Made by a program: the position numbers and the translations under genes. 64,000 nucleotides of DNA from the NCBI GenBank assembly GCA_947044405.1, contig CAMRHE010000655.1, positions 620,001 through 684,000 of the forward strand. The letters are read 5' to 3'. Within the stretch, counting starts at the first letter, position 1; every line of letters begins with the position of its first letter. The stretch is from Leptodactylus fallax (lineage: Eukaryota; Chordata; Amphibia; Anura; Leptodactylidae). The notes under the pieces are model-generated. The model saw only the letters and a program-made list of their open reading frames with translations. It was not told where the DNA came from and did no database searches. This document shows positions 12,193-24,730 of the stretch, one piece after another.

Positions 12193-12739
12193 TTAAAGGG
12201 GTTGTCCACTTTCAGACAAATAGTGAGAGACAAATCTTATTGCTTGTATTATCCAAAATTCAGCAATTTTCCAATATACTTTCTGGATCAGTTCCTAATG
12301 TTTTTCTACATCTCTGCTTGCTGTCATGCATTCTCCTTACTTCCAGTGAATAAAAATTAGTCTATGATCATGTGATATACAGTCCATAGTCATGTGATGG
12401 ACATCCAAGTACACAGCTCATTAACAGGCAGATGTCTAATTACTGTGCTGTGATGATAACGAGCTGTGCACCTGTGTTTATCACATGACCACGGACTGTA
12501 TATCACATGACCATGGACCGTATATCACATGACCATCCATGGACTGTATATCACATGACCATGTACCATATATCACATGACTGTGGACAGATTTTTATCC
12601 TCTGGGAGTAAGCAAACAAAGATCTAGAAAACTGTGAGGAATTGATACAGAAAGTATATTGGAAAATTGTATAACTTTTTATTATACAAGCAATAACATC
12701 TGTCTCTCAATAATAGTCTGAAAGTGGACAACCCCTTTA
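12193..12739. mobile_element. Palindromic MITE with internal short tandem repeat
   Basis: The left arm begins TTAAAGGGGTTGTCCACTTT; the right arm ends with AAAGTGGACAACCCCTTTA. The arms match over about 150 bp, for example TTGGAAAATTGTATAAC on the right against its complement on the left. The centre holds a small tandem repeat of TATCACATGACCATGGAC-like units (about 12490-12590). TTAA is present at the left border and mutated at the right. Confidence 0.8.
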
Positions 12740-13135
12740 CTAAAAATTTCGGTTTGTTTCTGCTGCTCCTATTCAGACTATATGTGTCTCGATGGAAACA
12801 GACTACAAACAAATTTTGTGTCGCGTCATCCCGCAGTCTTGAAGTCTCACACTTCCTTTTTCCACCTGCTACTAATGTACATTTGGTAGCTTAGCTAGAA
12901 GTAGGGAACCTATAGAAGGGAGTATGACAGCGCAATCTGCTACAAAGAGTTTGTTTGTTGTCTGTTACCATAGAGACACATAGTCTACATAGGAGTCATA
13001 GAAACTACATGTTAGAAAAATAGAAGTAAGCACTTTCACATGTATTACAACAGTGCCTCATTTAATTTTTTAAGTCTATTGAGAGAATTAACAAACATGT
13101 CTGTGAAGGTGGACATCACCTTTAAGTTATTGCAT
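12740..13135. mobile_element. Adjacent palindromic repeat
   Basis: A degenerate inverted repeat: GTGTCTCGATGGAAACAGAC on the left corresponds to GTCTGTTACCATAGAGACAC on the right. It ends GGTGGACATCACCTTTAA. A related arm lies at about 23370-23735. It may be part of the same composite as the preceding MITE. Confidence 0.55.
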
Positions 13136-15250
13136 ATGTCCAAACAGTGACATTAAAGGGTTGTCCAAGACACAATGCTAATGGCCTACCCATAGGATAG
13201 ATCATCAATGTGAGATTGGAGGGGGTCCAACACCTGGCACCCCCACAATCAGCTCATTTTTGTACAGTGTGCGGAGCCTCTAGCAGATGGATTATTTTTA
13301 CCTTTTTGGAATTTTTGCAGTGGAGTTTTTGTGACAGTGCCAGATGACACACTCTGCCTCAGCCTGTATGTGAGACTGCATGCTGTGAGAGGGGAGGAGG
13401 AGCAGCACTAGGGTCATCACCCAAGCAAGAGCCCCGTCATGGAGAGAGAACTTATACATTTAGTGAAATCAGCAGAAGGAAGGAAAACAGCCCAAAATAT
13501 ACATTTACACTCAATATTTCTGGCTGTACAATATCTCATATACATCTAAAGCTGCCTAAGGAGGGATTTGGATTTTTCTTTTTTTTTTTTTTTTTGTGAT
13601 AGTTTCACTTTAATTGATATTGACAGAAATATCTTCTTTCATACACATTTTCCACCAATATTTTTACTGTGACGGGATATGTAACAATTACAATGACTTT
13701 CATATCTATCATGTGACTATGTGATTAAGTTGTTGAAGCTAAATATCTCCAGGTGCCGTCGCCTGCGGGTCGCCTGCGAGTGTCGCCTGCTTACTGAGCA
13801 GCTGGAGATGTACGTGGGCTGCATATTGTGATGTGCACCCACCGCGCCGCACACAACCAGGTGTTAAGCGATGCTCATATCCCAATATTGGAAATTAATA
13901 TCCTGAAATTGAAATGTTGTAAAACAATTGTAGTTTTATGTACTGAATTATTGCTATGCCAGTTAGAAAACAAGGCCAGGGCCACATGGGCAGTAACTGC
14001 GGCAGGTTAGCCACCACATACACTGACGGCTAAACCACTATGACCTACAGTAGCAGAATAGTGGATAGTGGTGGCATGGTCAAGCGTGTCCATAGTAGAA
14101 TTTATTCCTGTACATGTTGTACATTACTTGTTGCATCTAATAAGAAGTAGAAGTAGTGTCCAATTGGAAGCCATGTTGGCTTGTAGCCCATGAAGGAGAC
14201 TAGGAGAACATACTTTAGCTCAGCTTTTATTCACAATTCCTCATCTTGACCTTGAGATATCTGGTTGATCTTTGGAGAAAAAGACTTCACACTACCAATG
14301 AGGTTTCCAGAACAATGTGAAATTTTCATCTTTTGCTACAACTGTATCTCCATTGTCATAGAGCTGATATCAGACAGTTGACCTCTCAGTGAGGTTACAC
14401 ACTGGGCTCCTGTATATGGTCATACTATTAACATTATAATAACTTTTTATAACATGTCAAGGGGCAGTACGTCTGTCCAAAGTTGCTGCCAGAGTCCACA
14501 TGGGCACTGTTTAGATCGACTGACTTATGTTATGTGAGGGGACCCTTGTAACTAGCAAATCTAGTAGATCCAATGTTGGAGAGATTGAGAGCCTTAAATC
14601 TATAAAGGACCCCTTCACTGTGGGAGGGCAATGGACCCTATATGACAGCACAGGTCACACAACTCTAAGGTCTGATACAGTATTACAGAAAATTGTGCCA
14701 ACGTGCAAACTTAGCTCCGCTATTCGGACACATTCTTCGGATTTTTATATTGAGATATTTTTTTTCATTTTGTCTTTTGCATATTCATTATTTTAAAGAT
14801 GATTTGGGGATAGTCAACATCTTCACCTGTACCTGCCTCTATATATTTCTACTATGGTGCACATTGCACTATTTGGGCAAATTTTAGCTTTAAAAGGTTT
14901 GTAAAGTGCAGGTCAAAAAAAATCATATTTTACCCAGAGAAACCACTTCTATGTTATGAGATAAAACGCCGAGTTACTCTGCAAATGAACATCAAATCAT
15001 ATTAAGGTAACATGGCCAGTGAAGCAGAATAAATCATCCCCTTCATGCCAAGGGCCTGATTCAGTTCCCATTCATTTACTGTACCATATTACATTATAAT
15101 TGTCATGGTCAGAGGATGCTGAGATATGAGCTGTTGTTTGGTGGGCTCTTCCCAACTACCGTATGACTTACTATGATTGCCCCTGGCTCTCACATGGTGG
15201 AAACCTTTTTCTTCCATGTTATAGCCAGACATAGCAGAAACTAGAGCTAC
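13136..15250. other. No gene seen; one MITE fragment
   Basis: The start (13153-13270) carries AAAGGGTTGTCCAAGAC and GGGGGTCCAACACCTGGCAC, a one-armed copy of the family at 51025-51435. A T-tract lies near 13577-13596. The rest appears unique. Confidence 0.5.
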
Positions 15251-15252
15251 TA

Positions 15253-16345
15253 ATGTGTTTCTCCGAAAATAAGACAGTGTCTTATATTATTTTTTTTCTC
15301 CGAAAAAAGGGCTAGGGCTTATTTTCGGGGTAGGTCTTCATTTTTTCCATGAACAACAATCACACATTTGATCGCTTTTTATTTCAATTTTAATCAGAGG
15401 TGAAACAGCGAACAAACAGCAGTTGGGCACTTTTGATTTTTTTTTTTCGCTACGGCATTCACCATAGAGGTAAAATATTTTTATAATTTTGTAGAGCGGG
15501 CATTTTCAAACACAGGGATACCTAATGTGTATGTGTTTCACAGTAATATTTTAGTTTTATATGTATTCTAATGAAAGTGGTGGGGGGGCTTGAACTTTTA
15601 TTATTTTGTTTTTTTTTTAAATATTTTTAAAAATTTTTTTTTCCTTTTACTATTAACCCCTCCTAGGGGGCTTGAACCTGCAATCATCCCATAGACTGCA
15701 ATACAATGGGAGATTATCTACATTACTATTGAGGCTGGTCTAATATTCCTATGACAGGCCTGGGAGCCTTCATAAGGCTCCTGGCTGTCAAAGGAACAGG
15801 TCGGCTCCTGCGATCTCGCCGTGTGTGAGCCAACCTGCAACATGAAAGGTACGGGGCCGGTGGGGACCGGCCACGGGGATAGTTGCTCTGCTTTGGGGGT
15901 TGGATTTGGGGGAGGAGGGGTCACGGACTGGCACACTCAACAATGCCCGCGATCAGAATGGACTCTAATCGCGGGCATTAACTGTGGGTTTCCACTGTAC
16001 AAAGCAGACCCGGTATAGTAGCTATAGAGGGTTGGGACCGGCCATAGGGACTGTGGGGGGGGGGGGGTGATCACACTTAACAATGCCAGGGTAGACACTG
16101 ATCGCAGGCATTAACTGCAGGTCTCTGCAGAGCTGCAGTACGGCAGCTATGGTAGCCGCTCTGCAGCAGAGCGGCCATCATCTTTAAGGACCCGGCATCC
16201 GCTGTAATCGCACAGCAGATGTCAGGAAGGGGTTAAATTAGCTAGGGCTTATTTTTGCAGTAGTGCTTATATTTTAAGCCTACTCCAAAAAACCTGAAAA
16301 ATCTAGCTTATTTTCGGGGTAGGTCTTATTTTTGGAGAAACACGG
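15253..16345. mobile_element. TA-flanked non-autonomous element containing another element
   Basis: Ends ATGTGTTTCTCC and GGAGAAACACGG are inverted and flanked by TA (15251-15252 and 16346-16347). Subterminal CTTATTTTCGGGG-type phrases occur at both ends. The interior from about 15370 to 16232 is homologous, in reverse orientation, to the TTAA element at 31173-32352. It even keeps that element's terminal phrase CAGATGTCAGGAAGGGG just before TTAA at 16233. The opposite end of the inner element is not recognisable. Confidence 0.8.
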
Positions 16346-16347
16346 TA

Positions 16348-16719
16348 TAGTGTGGAGTCCCACCAAACAACACCTTGAATCTCAGCATCCAGGACAAAAG
16401 CGAGCACCAGCAGAGCATAATAAGAAATTGTGGATCTCAAAAATCTAAACTTTTAGGTTTTAAGTAGAAGCTTTGAGAATAGAAAGTAGTGTAAAAAGGA
16501 TCATTCAGTGTTTACTGGGGCCCTACTGGTCCCATCTCAGCACACAAGTAATGCCTGCTCAGTCAATGACTGAGACAGGTCATTGCTGCAGGCGCAAACT
16601 GCTAACACAGGGTAGACAGAATATTTATAGATGGGCTGCCCCTATTGTCAGGGAAAAGTGCAGCTCACCAGCATTGCTATCAGCATGCTGAGCTCTTAGT
16701 GAGGTTGGGCTGAATTTGA
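16348..16719. other. No gene seen
   Basis: No recognisable coding or repeat structure. Confidence 0.4.
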
Positions 16720-17168
16720 AGACACACAGTCTGGTAGCGGGTGTCAGGACACCCAGGCTGGTAGCGGGTGTCATGACACAGGCTGGTAGTATGTGGCAGG
16801 ACACACAGGCTAGTAGCGGGTGTCAGGACACACAGGTTGGTAGTATGTGGCAGGACGCATAGGCAGGTAGTATGTGGCAGGACGCATAGGCTGGTAGTAT
16901 GTGGCAGGACACACAGGTTGGTAGCAGGTGTCAGGACATATAGACTGGTAGTGTGTGGCAGGACACACAGGCTGGTAGTGTGTGGCAGGACACACAGGCT
17001 GGTAGTGGGTGGCAGGACACACAGGCTGGTAGTGGGTGGCAGGACACACAGGCTGGTAGTGGGTGGCAGGACACACAGGCTGGTAGTGGGTGGCAGGACA
17101 CACAGGCTGGTAGTGGGTGGCAGGACACACAGGCTGGTAGTGGGTGGCAGGACACACAGGCTGGTAGC
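16720..17168. repeat. 27-bp minisatellite
   Basis: About 16 copies of a 27-bp unit like CAGGCTGGTAGTGGGTGGC followed by AGGACACA. The left copies are degenerate and the right ones (about 16980-17165) nearly identical, which suggests recent expansion at the right edge. Because 27 is divisible by three, the array stays open in several frames on both strands; the resulting 9-residue repeat proteins are not evidence of genes. Confidence 0.95.
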
Positions 17169-17468
17169 AGCCAAAATTATCTAATTTGACTGTATCACTC
17201 TAATGAATACCATGTATTCACTAAAGAGACGTGCACCCAATTGGTGAATCCATCTGATCCTTGAGTCTTTAGAATACATGACTAGAAGTAAGCTGGTTTT
17301 ATGTCCTTACATACTGTATGTGCTTATTTGTCGCTTGATATTAGGACTAGTGTTGGATTAACAGACATTCTTGATTATCAGAAAGTCTTTTCTACTTGTT
17401 ACTGCCTGTAAAGTTAGACAATATTTAGAACAACAACCCATAAAATATAACCACAAAATCTGATGATA
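17169..17468. other. No gene seen; left flank of the L1
   Basis: Unique-looking sequence up to the target duplication of the L1 element. Confidence 0.4.
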
Positions 17469-17887
17469 CAATATTTTTGTTTCAATATTTTTTATTCAAA
17501 TTTTCAAGGTACAAAATAAAGAACAATATGGATAGACATTGCGATATACAGTTGATATGCATTATAATATAGTTTCAAGATACATTCTTAGAACCGCATA
17601 TCTTTGAAACAAAAGATAAAGATTACTTATAGAGTAAACATTAATAATAACATTTAGGCCCATTTATTAGGCTGTTGAGGTCTATGTCTATGTCTAGGGT
17701 GGTTTTTCCATGAACAGCTTTCTCTTCTTCATGAGATGTTTAGTTGTGCAAAGGACATTCGACCCGTACCCGCAGCGCTGACTACTCCTCCCCAACTCCC
17801 CTTTCGACGGGGTTGGAGAGTCCCATATCCATCCCCATATCTGTCACAGCCACCTCGACTGAGTTTCATATACCATTCTGGTTCTTT

Positions 17888-19410
17888 CTACGTGACAAAT
17901 CTAGAGTGTATCCACGCATCCCAAATTATTTCAAATCTATGAAAAGAGTTGTTTCCCATTGCGATTACCCTTTCATAGGAATATGTGTTGTTAATGGCTA
18001 GTAACAGGGCTGACATAGGCGGGGAGGCCGCTGACTTCCATCTCTGTACCAACATTAATTTAGCTATAGTTAAAATTTTACAAATAAGTTGTTTATGCTT
18101 ATTCAGCTCTCCGGGAATTCCAAGTAGCAAAATAGCCATATGTGCAGTAAGGGGGAGATGTAGATCAAACAGTTCTGAGAGCATGTTAAAGACACTATCC
18201 CAGTAACCACGAATTATAGGGCAGGTTCCCAGAATGTGAAGAAGGGTTCCTCTGTCTCCACATCCCCTCCGACAACTCCCAGACATGGAGGGATATGCTA
18301 ACTGTAGAGTAGACGGGATCCTATACCACCGTAAAATGATTTTCATTGCCGTCTCTATGTGGGTGCTACATTTTAAAGACAGATGGGTCAGTCTAATCGT
18401 TTGTTGCCATTCATCTAAAGTAATGACCATTCCTAAGTCTCTCTCCCAACAACGGTACGGAGTAGATCTAGTAAAAGTCGAGATTCCACCCATTTTATCA
18501 TATAGAAATCGTAATCTCCTCACATTGGTTGATAACCAAATGAAAAGTGAATTATTATGAGGCAAGGTCGTCACAGGGTGTTTAGATATGAAATGCCATA
18601 TTTGAAAATATTTAAGGAAATCGCCTACATGAATTCCGTATTTTTGTCTTAGATCTACAAACGGTATAGGTTGTTTAGAGTCAGAATATAATTGAGAAAT
18701 CTGCGTGATCCCCCTCAATTCCCAACCCGAGACCCCTACGCCATCAATCACCCAGGCCATCAATGACAGAGGCATTTCTGCAATATGAAAATGCTTCATT
18801 GGGTTTGCTTTCCCATGGAGTAGCTTCCATGCCATTAATGAGGCGCACATGATCGGGGAGAAAGATCCCAGAGCAGGAATGTTCCAAAAGGGCAACCATA
18901 ACGCGTCCTCCAGCTTTAGGGGAAATATAAACGCCTGCTCTATATGTAGCCATGGAACCGAGGTATCCATTGACTTCCACCTTGCACACTGAGTGACCAG
19001 TGATGCTATATAGTAATTCCTCACCACTGGTACTCCCAGCCCTCCTGCCTCTCGTTGCTTAAATAGAAAGCTTTTATTGATTCTAGGTCTCCTACCACTC
19101 CACACATATTTTGAAATCACCCTTTGTGCTGTCTCAAAAAAGGAAACAGGAATGGATATTGGGAGCGTGCGGAACAAGTACAAGAGTCTAGGCAATAGCA
19201 ACATCTTAAAAGCAGCTACCCGTCCTATCCAAGAAACATCTGTTTTAGACAGTCGCTGAGTCTCTTGCAATATTTTTAACATTGGGATATAGTTACTTTT
19301 GTAGAGGGTTCCTAGTGATGTTGTCACCTGTATCCCCAAATATTGAACGCTATCCTTTCTCCAATCAAAATCATAAGTCGACTGTAGATGTTGGAGCAAG
19401 GGCGGGGGGG
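17888..19410 (-). pseudogene. L1 ORF2, C-terminal segment
   Basis: About 500 codons following the third frameshift. It starts with the DFDWRKDSVQYLGIQVT block that follows the polymerase core. It has the VWSGRRPRINKSFLF and GGLGVPVVRNYYIASL blocks typical of L1 ORF2. Near the end is the cysteine/histidine region CRRGCGDRGTLLHILGTC, whose role is in RNA binding and retrotransposition. It ends at a natural-looking stop, about 400 bp before the 3' end of the element. Confidence 0.88.
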
Positions 19411-19679
19411 ACATTGAAAGGCAATGCCTGCGATTTGGCCATGTTTAATTTGTAAAACGATAATTGCTCAAAAGTACTAATAGTATCCATAAGATGAGGA
19501 ATAGATATTTGCGGTTTGGACAAAGTGAGAATAATATCATCAGCATATAATGATATAAGATGAGATTTATCTCCTATGTCAGTGCCTCCCACTCTCGGAT
19601 CTAGTCTAAGTATCTGGGCTAAAGGTTCTATAGAAAGAACAAATATCAGGGGCGATAGGGGGCACCCGTCTGGTCCCAT
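19371..19679 (-). pseudogene. L1 ORF2, reverse transcriptase active-site block
   Basis: This 103-codon stretch supplies GCPLSPLIFVLSIEPLA and the active-site motif SLYADDIIL (the YADD box). It ends after ALAPTSTVDL at a stop. The following ORF2 segment overlaps it in another frame, which puts a third shift in the cytosine run near 19405. Confidence 0.88.
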
Positions 19680-20560
19680 TTGTAATGAGGAATGGATCTG
19701 ATACTACTCCGTTGGTGAACACTCTCGCAGAAGGTGCCGAGTATAACGCTTCAATCGCTCTTAAAATAGCTCCAGAAAACCCCATATTTCTGAGCACCGA
19801 AAAGGCATACGACCAGCAAATGCGATCGAACGCCTTCTCTGCGTCTAATGCAAGGATCACCACCGTTTCCTTCCTAGAGTTAACATGGCGTATTATATTT
19901 AAAATATGTCTAGTATTATCATATGATTGTCTCCCTTTAACAAACCCCACATGATTTATCAAACTTGGGAGACAGACCGCCAGTCTGCTTGCTATGAGTT
20001 TGGCATAGATTTTTAAATCTGTGTTCAATAGCGATATTGGTCTGAAGTTCTGGGGGCTAGTGGAGGGTTTGCCAGGCTTTGGCAACGTAACTATCAGGGC
20101 TTCTTGATTTTCCTTTGGGATGATACCAGAATCCACCACAGCCGTCAAAAATGACAGTAGTGGGCTCAGCAGGGCTGGGAAGAAACATTTATAATATTCA
20201 TTAGTAAGGCCGTCAGGGCCCGGAGACTTGTGTGACGGCAGTGATTTAATGATGGATAATAACTCTGCTGAGGTAATAGGCGCATTTAAGGAGTCCAGCT
20301 GTGACTCAGTGAGTGCGGGCAATTGAGCCGCCTTAAGGAATTGCTCAATATCATGGGTTGTCGGGGGGACCATCGAAGAGTTTTCTGCTAGGTTGTAAAG
20401 ACCCTCATAGAAATGTTTAAAGGCGTTAGCGATGCCATTTGGGTCATAAATTTTGTATGTAACCTCCTTGCTGTGCATAAATGGGATCCTGGATTTTGCA
20501 TGCTTTTGTTTAAGCTTTGATGCTAGAAGTTTGCCCGCTTTATTAGATTGAGAGTAATAC
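19606..20560 (-). pseudogene. L1 ORF2, N-terminal half of reverse transcriptase
   Basis: This continues ORF2 after the first frameshift. Recognisable reverse transcriptase blocks are HKSPGPDGLTNEYYK, FRPISLLNTDLKIYAKLIA, GFVKGRQSYDN and ILALDAEKAFDRICW; the last contains the first catalytic aspartate. The frame goes wrong after LITNGTR, where the usual GCPLSP block is reached only by changing frame near 19672. A loss of two bases in the G-rich stretch is the simplest explanation. Confidence 0.88.
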
Positions 20561-20564
20561 GTAG

Positions 20565-21632
20565 CTAAACCCTTTTCAGGTTTTTCTCATATTTGTGCAA
20601 TAAACAAGCGGTCAACTGTTGGCGTAATGTTATTAATTTCGTTGCATGTGAGTGAGACGGAGATTGTTTGTTGCTGGTGTCTATGATTCTTATCTGACGG
20701 AGCAGGCGATCTATTTCTGCCATCCTATTTTTCTTTTCGATATGCCCTAGGCGAATAAACGTTCCCCTAATAAAGGCCTTATGAGAATTCCATAGTATCT
20801 CAGGGCCAGGAGCAGAGGGGGCATTAATCTGAAAGAATTCCTTCAGATCATTCTCTAACGTTGCTTTTAACTTTGGCTGTGACATTAAAAAGTCACTACA
20901 CCTCCACACATATGCTCTGGCGGATTCATATTTTTCAGCTATGGACAAGGTTATCGCTGCATGGTCCGACCAAGTTATTTGAGATATCTCGGATTGCGTA
21001 GCAAGGGGAAGGCTAGATTGCTCGATTAGGAACAAGTCTATTCGTGAATAGCTATTATGTACAGTGGAATGATACGTATAATCTCTTTCAGTATTATGCA
21101 GGATACGCCAGACATCAAATAGTTCATAGCGCCATATAGCCTGCGATAAGGAGGGGTGACGTGTTAGTATGCCAGAAGTGGTATCTACTAGCGGGTCCGG
21201 GGCCATATTAAAGTCTCCCATTAATATTAGACATCCCTGCTTCCTCTTTTCTACCGACCTCACAAGTCTCCCTAGGAACGCCACCTGTTTCCTATTCGGG
21301 GCGTAAACTGATACCAGCGTATAAGTGACATTGTTAATAATACACACTAATATAACAAATCGCCCTCCCAGGGCAGCGTATTGCGATAACAGTTGAAACG
21401 CTACCGAGTCCCTAATCCCAATCAATGTGCCCCTACGCTTTGAGGAGTAGTGAGCATGAAACACATGTGGGTATGCTGGGTGATTAATGCGAAAAGCGTC
21501 TGCCTTTAAAAGATGCGTCTCTTGTAGTGCAAGAATGTCACAGTTATGACCTCGGGCCTCACGCCATAAATTGGCTCTTTTTTGAGGGGAGTTCAAACCC
21601 CTGACATTCATGGACACAATTTTAAGTACCAT
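20565..21632 (-). pseudogene. L1 ORF2, endonuclease segment
   Basis: This is the first 355 codons of ORF2, carrying the apurinic/apyrimidinic-type endonuclease that nicks target DNA. Catalytic motifs are visible: SMNVRGLNS near residue 8 (asparagine), LALQETHL near 35 (glutamate), LMGDFNM near 140 (Asp/Asn) and WSDHAAI near 225 (Ser-Asp-His). The frame ends after NLKRV at a stop. The next stretch of ORF2 continues in another frame starting GLATYYSQSNKAG, so a single-base shift near 20568 separates this from the reverse transcriptase segment. Confidence 0.9.
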
Positions 21633-21927
21633 AATACACAGTTAGAAATGCTTTAAGAGTCTTACCACAACTACTTATACCAGGAGGTGTCAATGTTGGT
21701 ATGAAGAGAAGCTGTTTCCACCCTTCGTATTCACTACACCCAATGTGCCAGAACCAAAAAAAAAAACAAAAAACATGCAAATTACATAACCAATGGATAA
21801 ACCGTCGTGGCAGATCCAACAAAGAGAAAAAAAAAAGATTGTGGTACAGCGGACCAGCGGCTGTCATAATCCTGGGGGGATAAGTTCAACGACAGTGGAC
21901 ATACGAAATCCAAGAAAAGGTGAGTCT

Positions 21928-23211
21928 CTAGCTTTGTAGCCCTTTGCGTGGACGTCTTTGGGCCCTCACTTGATGCCAACCATCCCACACAGGACCAGGT
22001 GGTTGTTTGGGTGGTATCTCGACAATCGGAATGTTCCATTTATGAAGCAGACGTTTTCCTTCCTCCAGAGTTTTGATGACATGCACCATGTTGTCTCGGG
22101 TAATGATCACGCGGACCGGAAATCCCCATTTGTACAAAATGTGGCGCTGGCGTAAGGCTGCGGTAATAGGGATGAATTGTCGCCTCAATTGCAATGTCGT
22201 GGCTGATAAATCCGAGTAAATGGATACTTTGTGATATGGTTCAGGTAGGTGATCTACCTTTCGGGAAGTCATCAAAACCAGATCTTTAGTGCGATAGAAG
22301 TGAATTTTAGCTAGAACATCTCTAGGTATAGCTTCATCTAGATGTGATGGTCTGGGGACTCTATGAGCTCTATCAATAGTTAAATCCATCGCCGTAAGAT
22401 TCGGCAGGAGCGATCGGATCAGATCCTGGAGGAACGTCGTTAAATTACTCGTGGAAACTGACTCCGGAATCCCTCTAAATTTCAGATTATTTCTTCTTGA
22501 GCGATCTTCCAAGTCGGCTACTTTGGCTTTCAAAAACGACACATCCGACTCCATCTCATAGTGAGCATCTATTAACGCATTGTGTGATGTCGCAAATTCC
22601 GCCATTTTGGATTCAACATGAACGGTACGGCTTTTTAGTTCCTGAAGATCTCTATCTAGCGGTTTTACCATGAGAGACATGTCTGTTTTTAGTGATTTGC
22701 AGAAGGCCATGAGCATATTTTTCATAGAGGCCTCAGTAAGTGGGTTCTCCGTCTCTGGGATATCTGCAAAAAAATCAGTGGGTGGAGGGGTAGGCTGCAC
22801 ATTGCTGCTCACCTCGTCATCCTGGGAGTCACTGCTCTGGAGCCTGGGTCTTTGTTTAACCGGGCTAGCGGTGGGGGACTGGTGTGTCTCCAGGCTGGAT
22901 ATGCCTGTAAACCCCAAAGCACTATGCTGCGGAGGCCCGTTTCCAATGTAGGCCCCGGCCTGCCGGGGAGAAGGCCCAGGTGACTCTGCGCCCGCGCTGT
23001 CCAGCAGCTGCGGTAAGGATGGGGCTGAGAGCGCTCTCTTGTGAGCGGAGAGCGTGCTTGTCTCCTCCGGAGGATTGCGAGGTGGAGTCGAGGCCCTAGA
23101 CTCCGTTTCCAGGCGTGGGCCGTCTCCATGTTGGTCCTCCCCTCCCCCGTGAGGGAAATAGAAGTCGGAGATCTTGTGCGGTCTCACCGCCGACTTCTTC
23201 GTTCTAGGCAT
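21928..23211 (-). CDS. L1 ORF1 protein
   Basis: A 427-residue intact frame. L1 ORF1p is an RNA-binding chaperone that trimerises and coats the element's RNA in the cytoplasm. Residues 1-150 are low-complexity and proline/serine-rich. About 155-240 is a predicted coiled coil. It ends in LEDRSRRNNLKFRGIPES, the conserved entry to the RRM-like domain (about 240-320), with RAHRVPRP inside it. The C-terminal domain covers about 320-400. The order coiled coil, RRM, CTD is that of vertebrate L1 ORF1p. The start was chosen at MPRTKKSA, which follows the leader directly. The C-terminal tail is basic (RAQRRPRKG). Confidence 0.9.
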   Translation of the reverse strand: MPRTKKSAVRPHKISDFYFPHGGGEDQHGDGPRLETESRASTPPRNPPEETSTLSAHKRALSAPSLPQLLDSAGAESPGPSPRQAGAYIGNGPPQHSALGFTGISSLETHQSPTASPVKQRPRLQSSDSQDDEVSSNVQPTPPPTDFFADIPETENPLTEASMKNMLMAFCKSLKTDMSLMVKPLDRDLQELKSRTVHVESKMAEFATSHNALIDAHYEMESDVSFLKAKVADLEDRSRRNNLKFRGIPESVSTSNLTTFLQDLIRSLLPNLTAMDLTIDRAHRVPRPSHLDEAIPRDVLAKIHFYRTKDLVLMTSRKVDHLPEPYHKVSIYSDLSATTLQLRRQFIPITAALRQRHILYKWGFPVRVIITRDNMVHVIKTLEEGKRLLHKWNIPIVEIPPKQPPGPVWDGWHQVRAQRRPRKGLQS

Positions 23212-23364
23212 CCCCGAAGGTAAGATACCTTTTGTTGCTGGAATCTGTGCCCAGAGGCCACGGGCTTGTCGCGTAGGATGTCGCTATGTAGGACTCAGAC
23301 CGGGAGCTCTGAGACTACGCGGCCATTTCAGTCCACAGCTAGGCTCCGCCCCTCAATATTTTTG

Positions 23365-24369
23365 AAAATGTAATACTTTTAAATATTTCTTACCCTTTTG
23401 TGTTTACAGCAACTATGCAGACAAATGTGTCTCCATTGTTACAGACTACAAATAAATCCTGTGTAGTCTGATCCTGCAGTCATCCAGTACTTGCTTCCAT
23501 CCATTCTCTACTTTATAGTAACCTACTGAATGTGCAATAGATTACCAAAAAGTAGGGTACAGGATCAGACAAAACTCATGGTTTATTGTGTAGCCTGTAA
23601 CCATGAAGCCATAGATCAGCAGAGAAGCCGTAGATACAAATTTGAATAAATACTATCTGCAATTGTTTTTTTTTTTTTTTAGATATATTAAGAAAATAAT
23701 ATAAATTTAATTGCAAAAGTGGACATACCCTTTAAATATGAAGTGTCCACATTAATCCAGTAATATTCTTCCCCAGGCTTAAGTTTCTATTATTCCGAAG
23801 ACAAGTTAGCGTGCAGGGACCCAGAGGATATTAATAGGATTATTTTTCTTGTAATACCACCTTTTACTTCATAAATTCTGCAATGTCCGCAATTCAGTGG
23901 GGATTTTTCTATAAAATGGATCATTTATTATTTAGAGGGCACTTCTGGGCTCTGCTATAGAGGGAAATCTTGTAAAACATAGAAGACACACGGAAATGAA
24001 CACTATTATTACATTTCTGAAGTGGATCAGAAATACAGCCCAAAGGGACTGTGATTCTGGATGGTTAGGATATAACTGGAGATTGGAGAGCTGTTATCAC
24101 ATGTATCCTGGACTATACCGCCATATGAAGTATCCTCAGGATTAACCTGATGCCAGACTGTAGGATTTACACTTTAGATTCCTGTCATCCTCCATCAGAC
24201 AGTTTTATAACATCACTATGGCAATTTTATTTCTGAATTTCCAGGGCTGTGTTAAACCAAAAAAAGCTCAAAATTCTTTCAATTCAGTTACACACGGAAA
24301 TATCAGTATTTCTATTTTTGGACTTACTCTAGCCATGCCATTGAATATACCCTAATAATATAAACCATA
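23365..24369. other. No gene seen; one MITE arm
   Basis: The first part (about 23370-23735) resembles the element at 12740-13135, including GTGTCTCCATTGTTACAGAC and a right end AAGTGGACATACCCTTTAA. The rest looks unique. Confidence 0.45.
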
Positions 24370-24730
24370 TTGTGTCTAAAAATATACAGTACTAAACTAC
24401 AATACTCAGAAAGTACCATCTTTAAGTACCTAAATAATACCACCATGCCACACTTGAGTAATACCTCAATAGATTTTACAAACAGGACCTAAATAATACA
24501 ACTATATAGTTCTCAATTGATACCGCAATACAGTACTTCAATAGTACCAACTTCTAGTACCTAAATAATACCGTCATGCCACACTTGAGTAATACCTCAA
24601 TAGATTATACAAACAGAACCTAAATAATACAACTATACAGTTGTCAATTGATACCTCAATACAGTACTCTAATAGTAACATCTTCTAGTACCTCAATGAA
24701 GTGACCATACAGTACTCAAGCAATACCTCC

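Larger units (their letters stand above)
17480..23353 (-). mobile_element. Full-length L1-type LINE retrotransposon
   Basis: A 5.9-kb minus-strand element with a short GC-rich 5' leader (starting GGGGCGGAGCC near 23350), ORF1, a ~295-bp spacer, ORF2, and an A/T-rich 3' end with AATAAA-type signals. CAATATTTTTG flanks it on both sides (17469-17479 and 23354-23364), an 11-bp target-site duplication as left by target-primed reverse transcription. Being complete at the 5' end is unusual, since most L1 copies are truncated. Only three frameshifts, all in ORF2, are apparent, so the insertion is fairly young but probably not autonomous. Confidence 0.92.

Noticed and set aside
16680..17184. Long frames on both strands with 9-residue repeats
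   Set aside because: Explained by a 27-bp tandem repeat, whose length is divisible by three.
21958..23365. Plus-strand frames opposite L1 ORF1
   Set aside because: Antisense shadows of a recognised ORF1.
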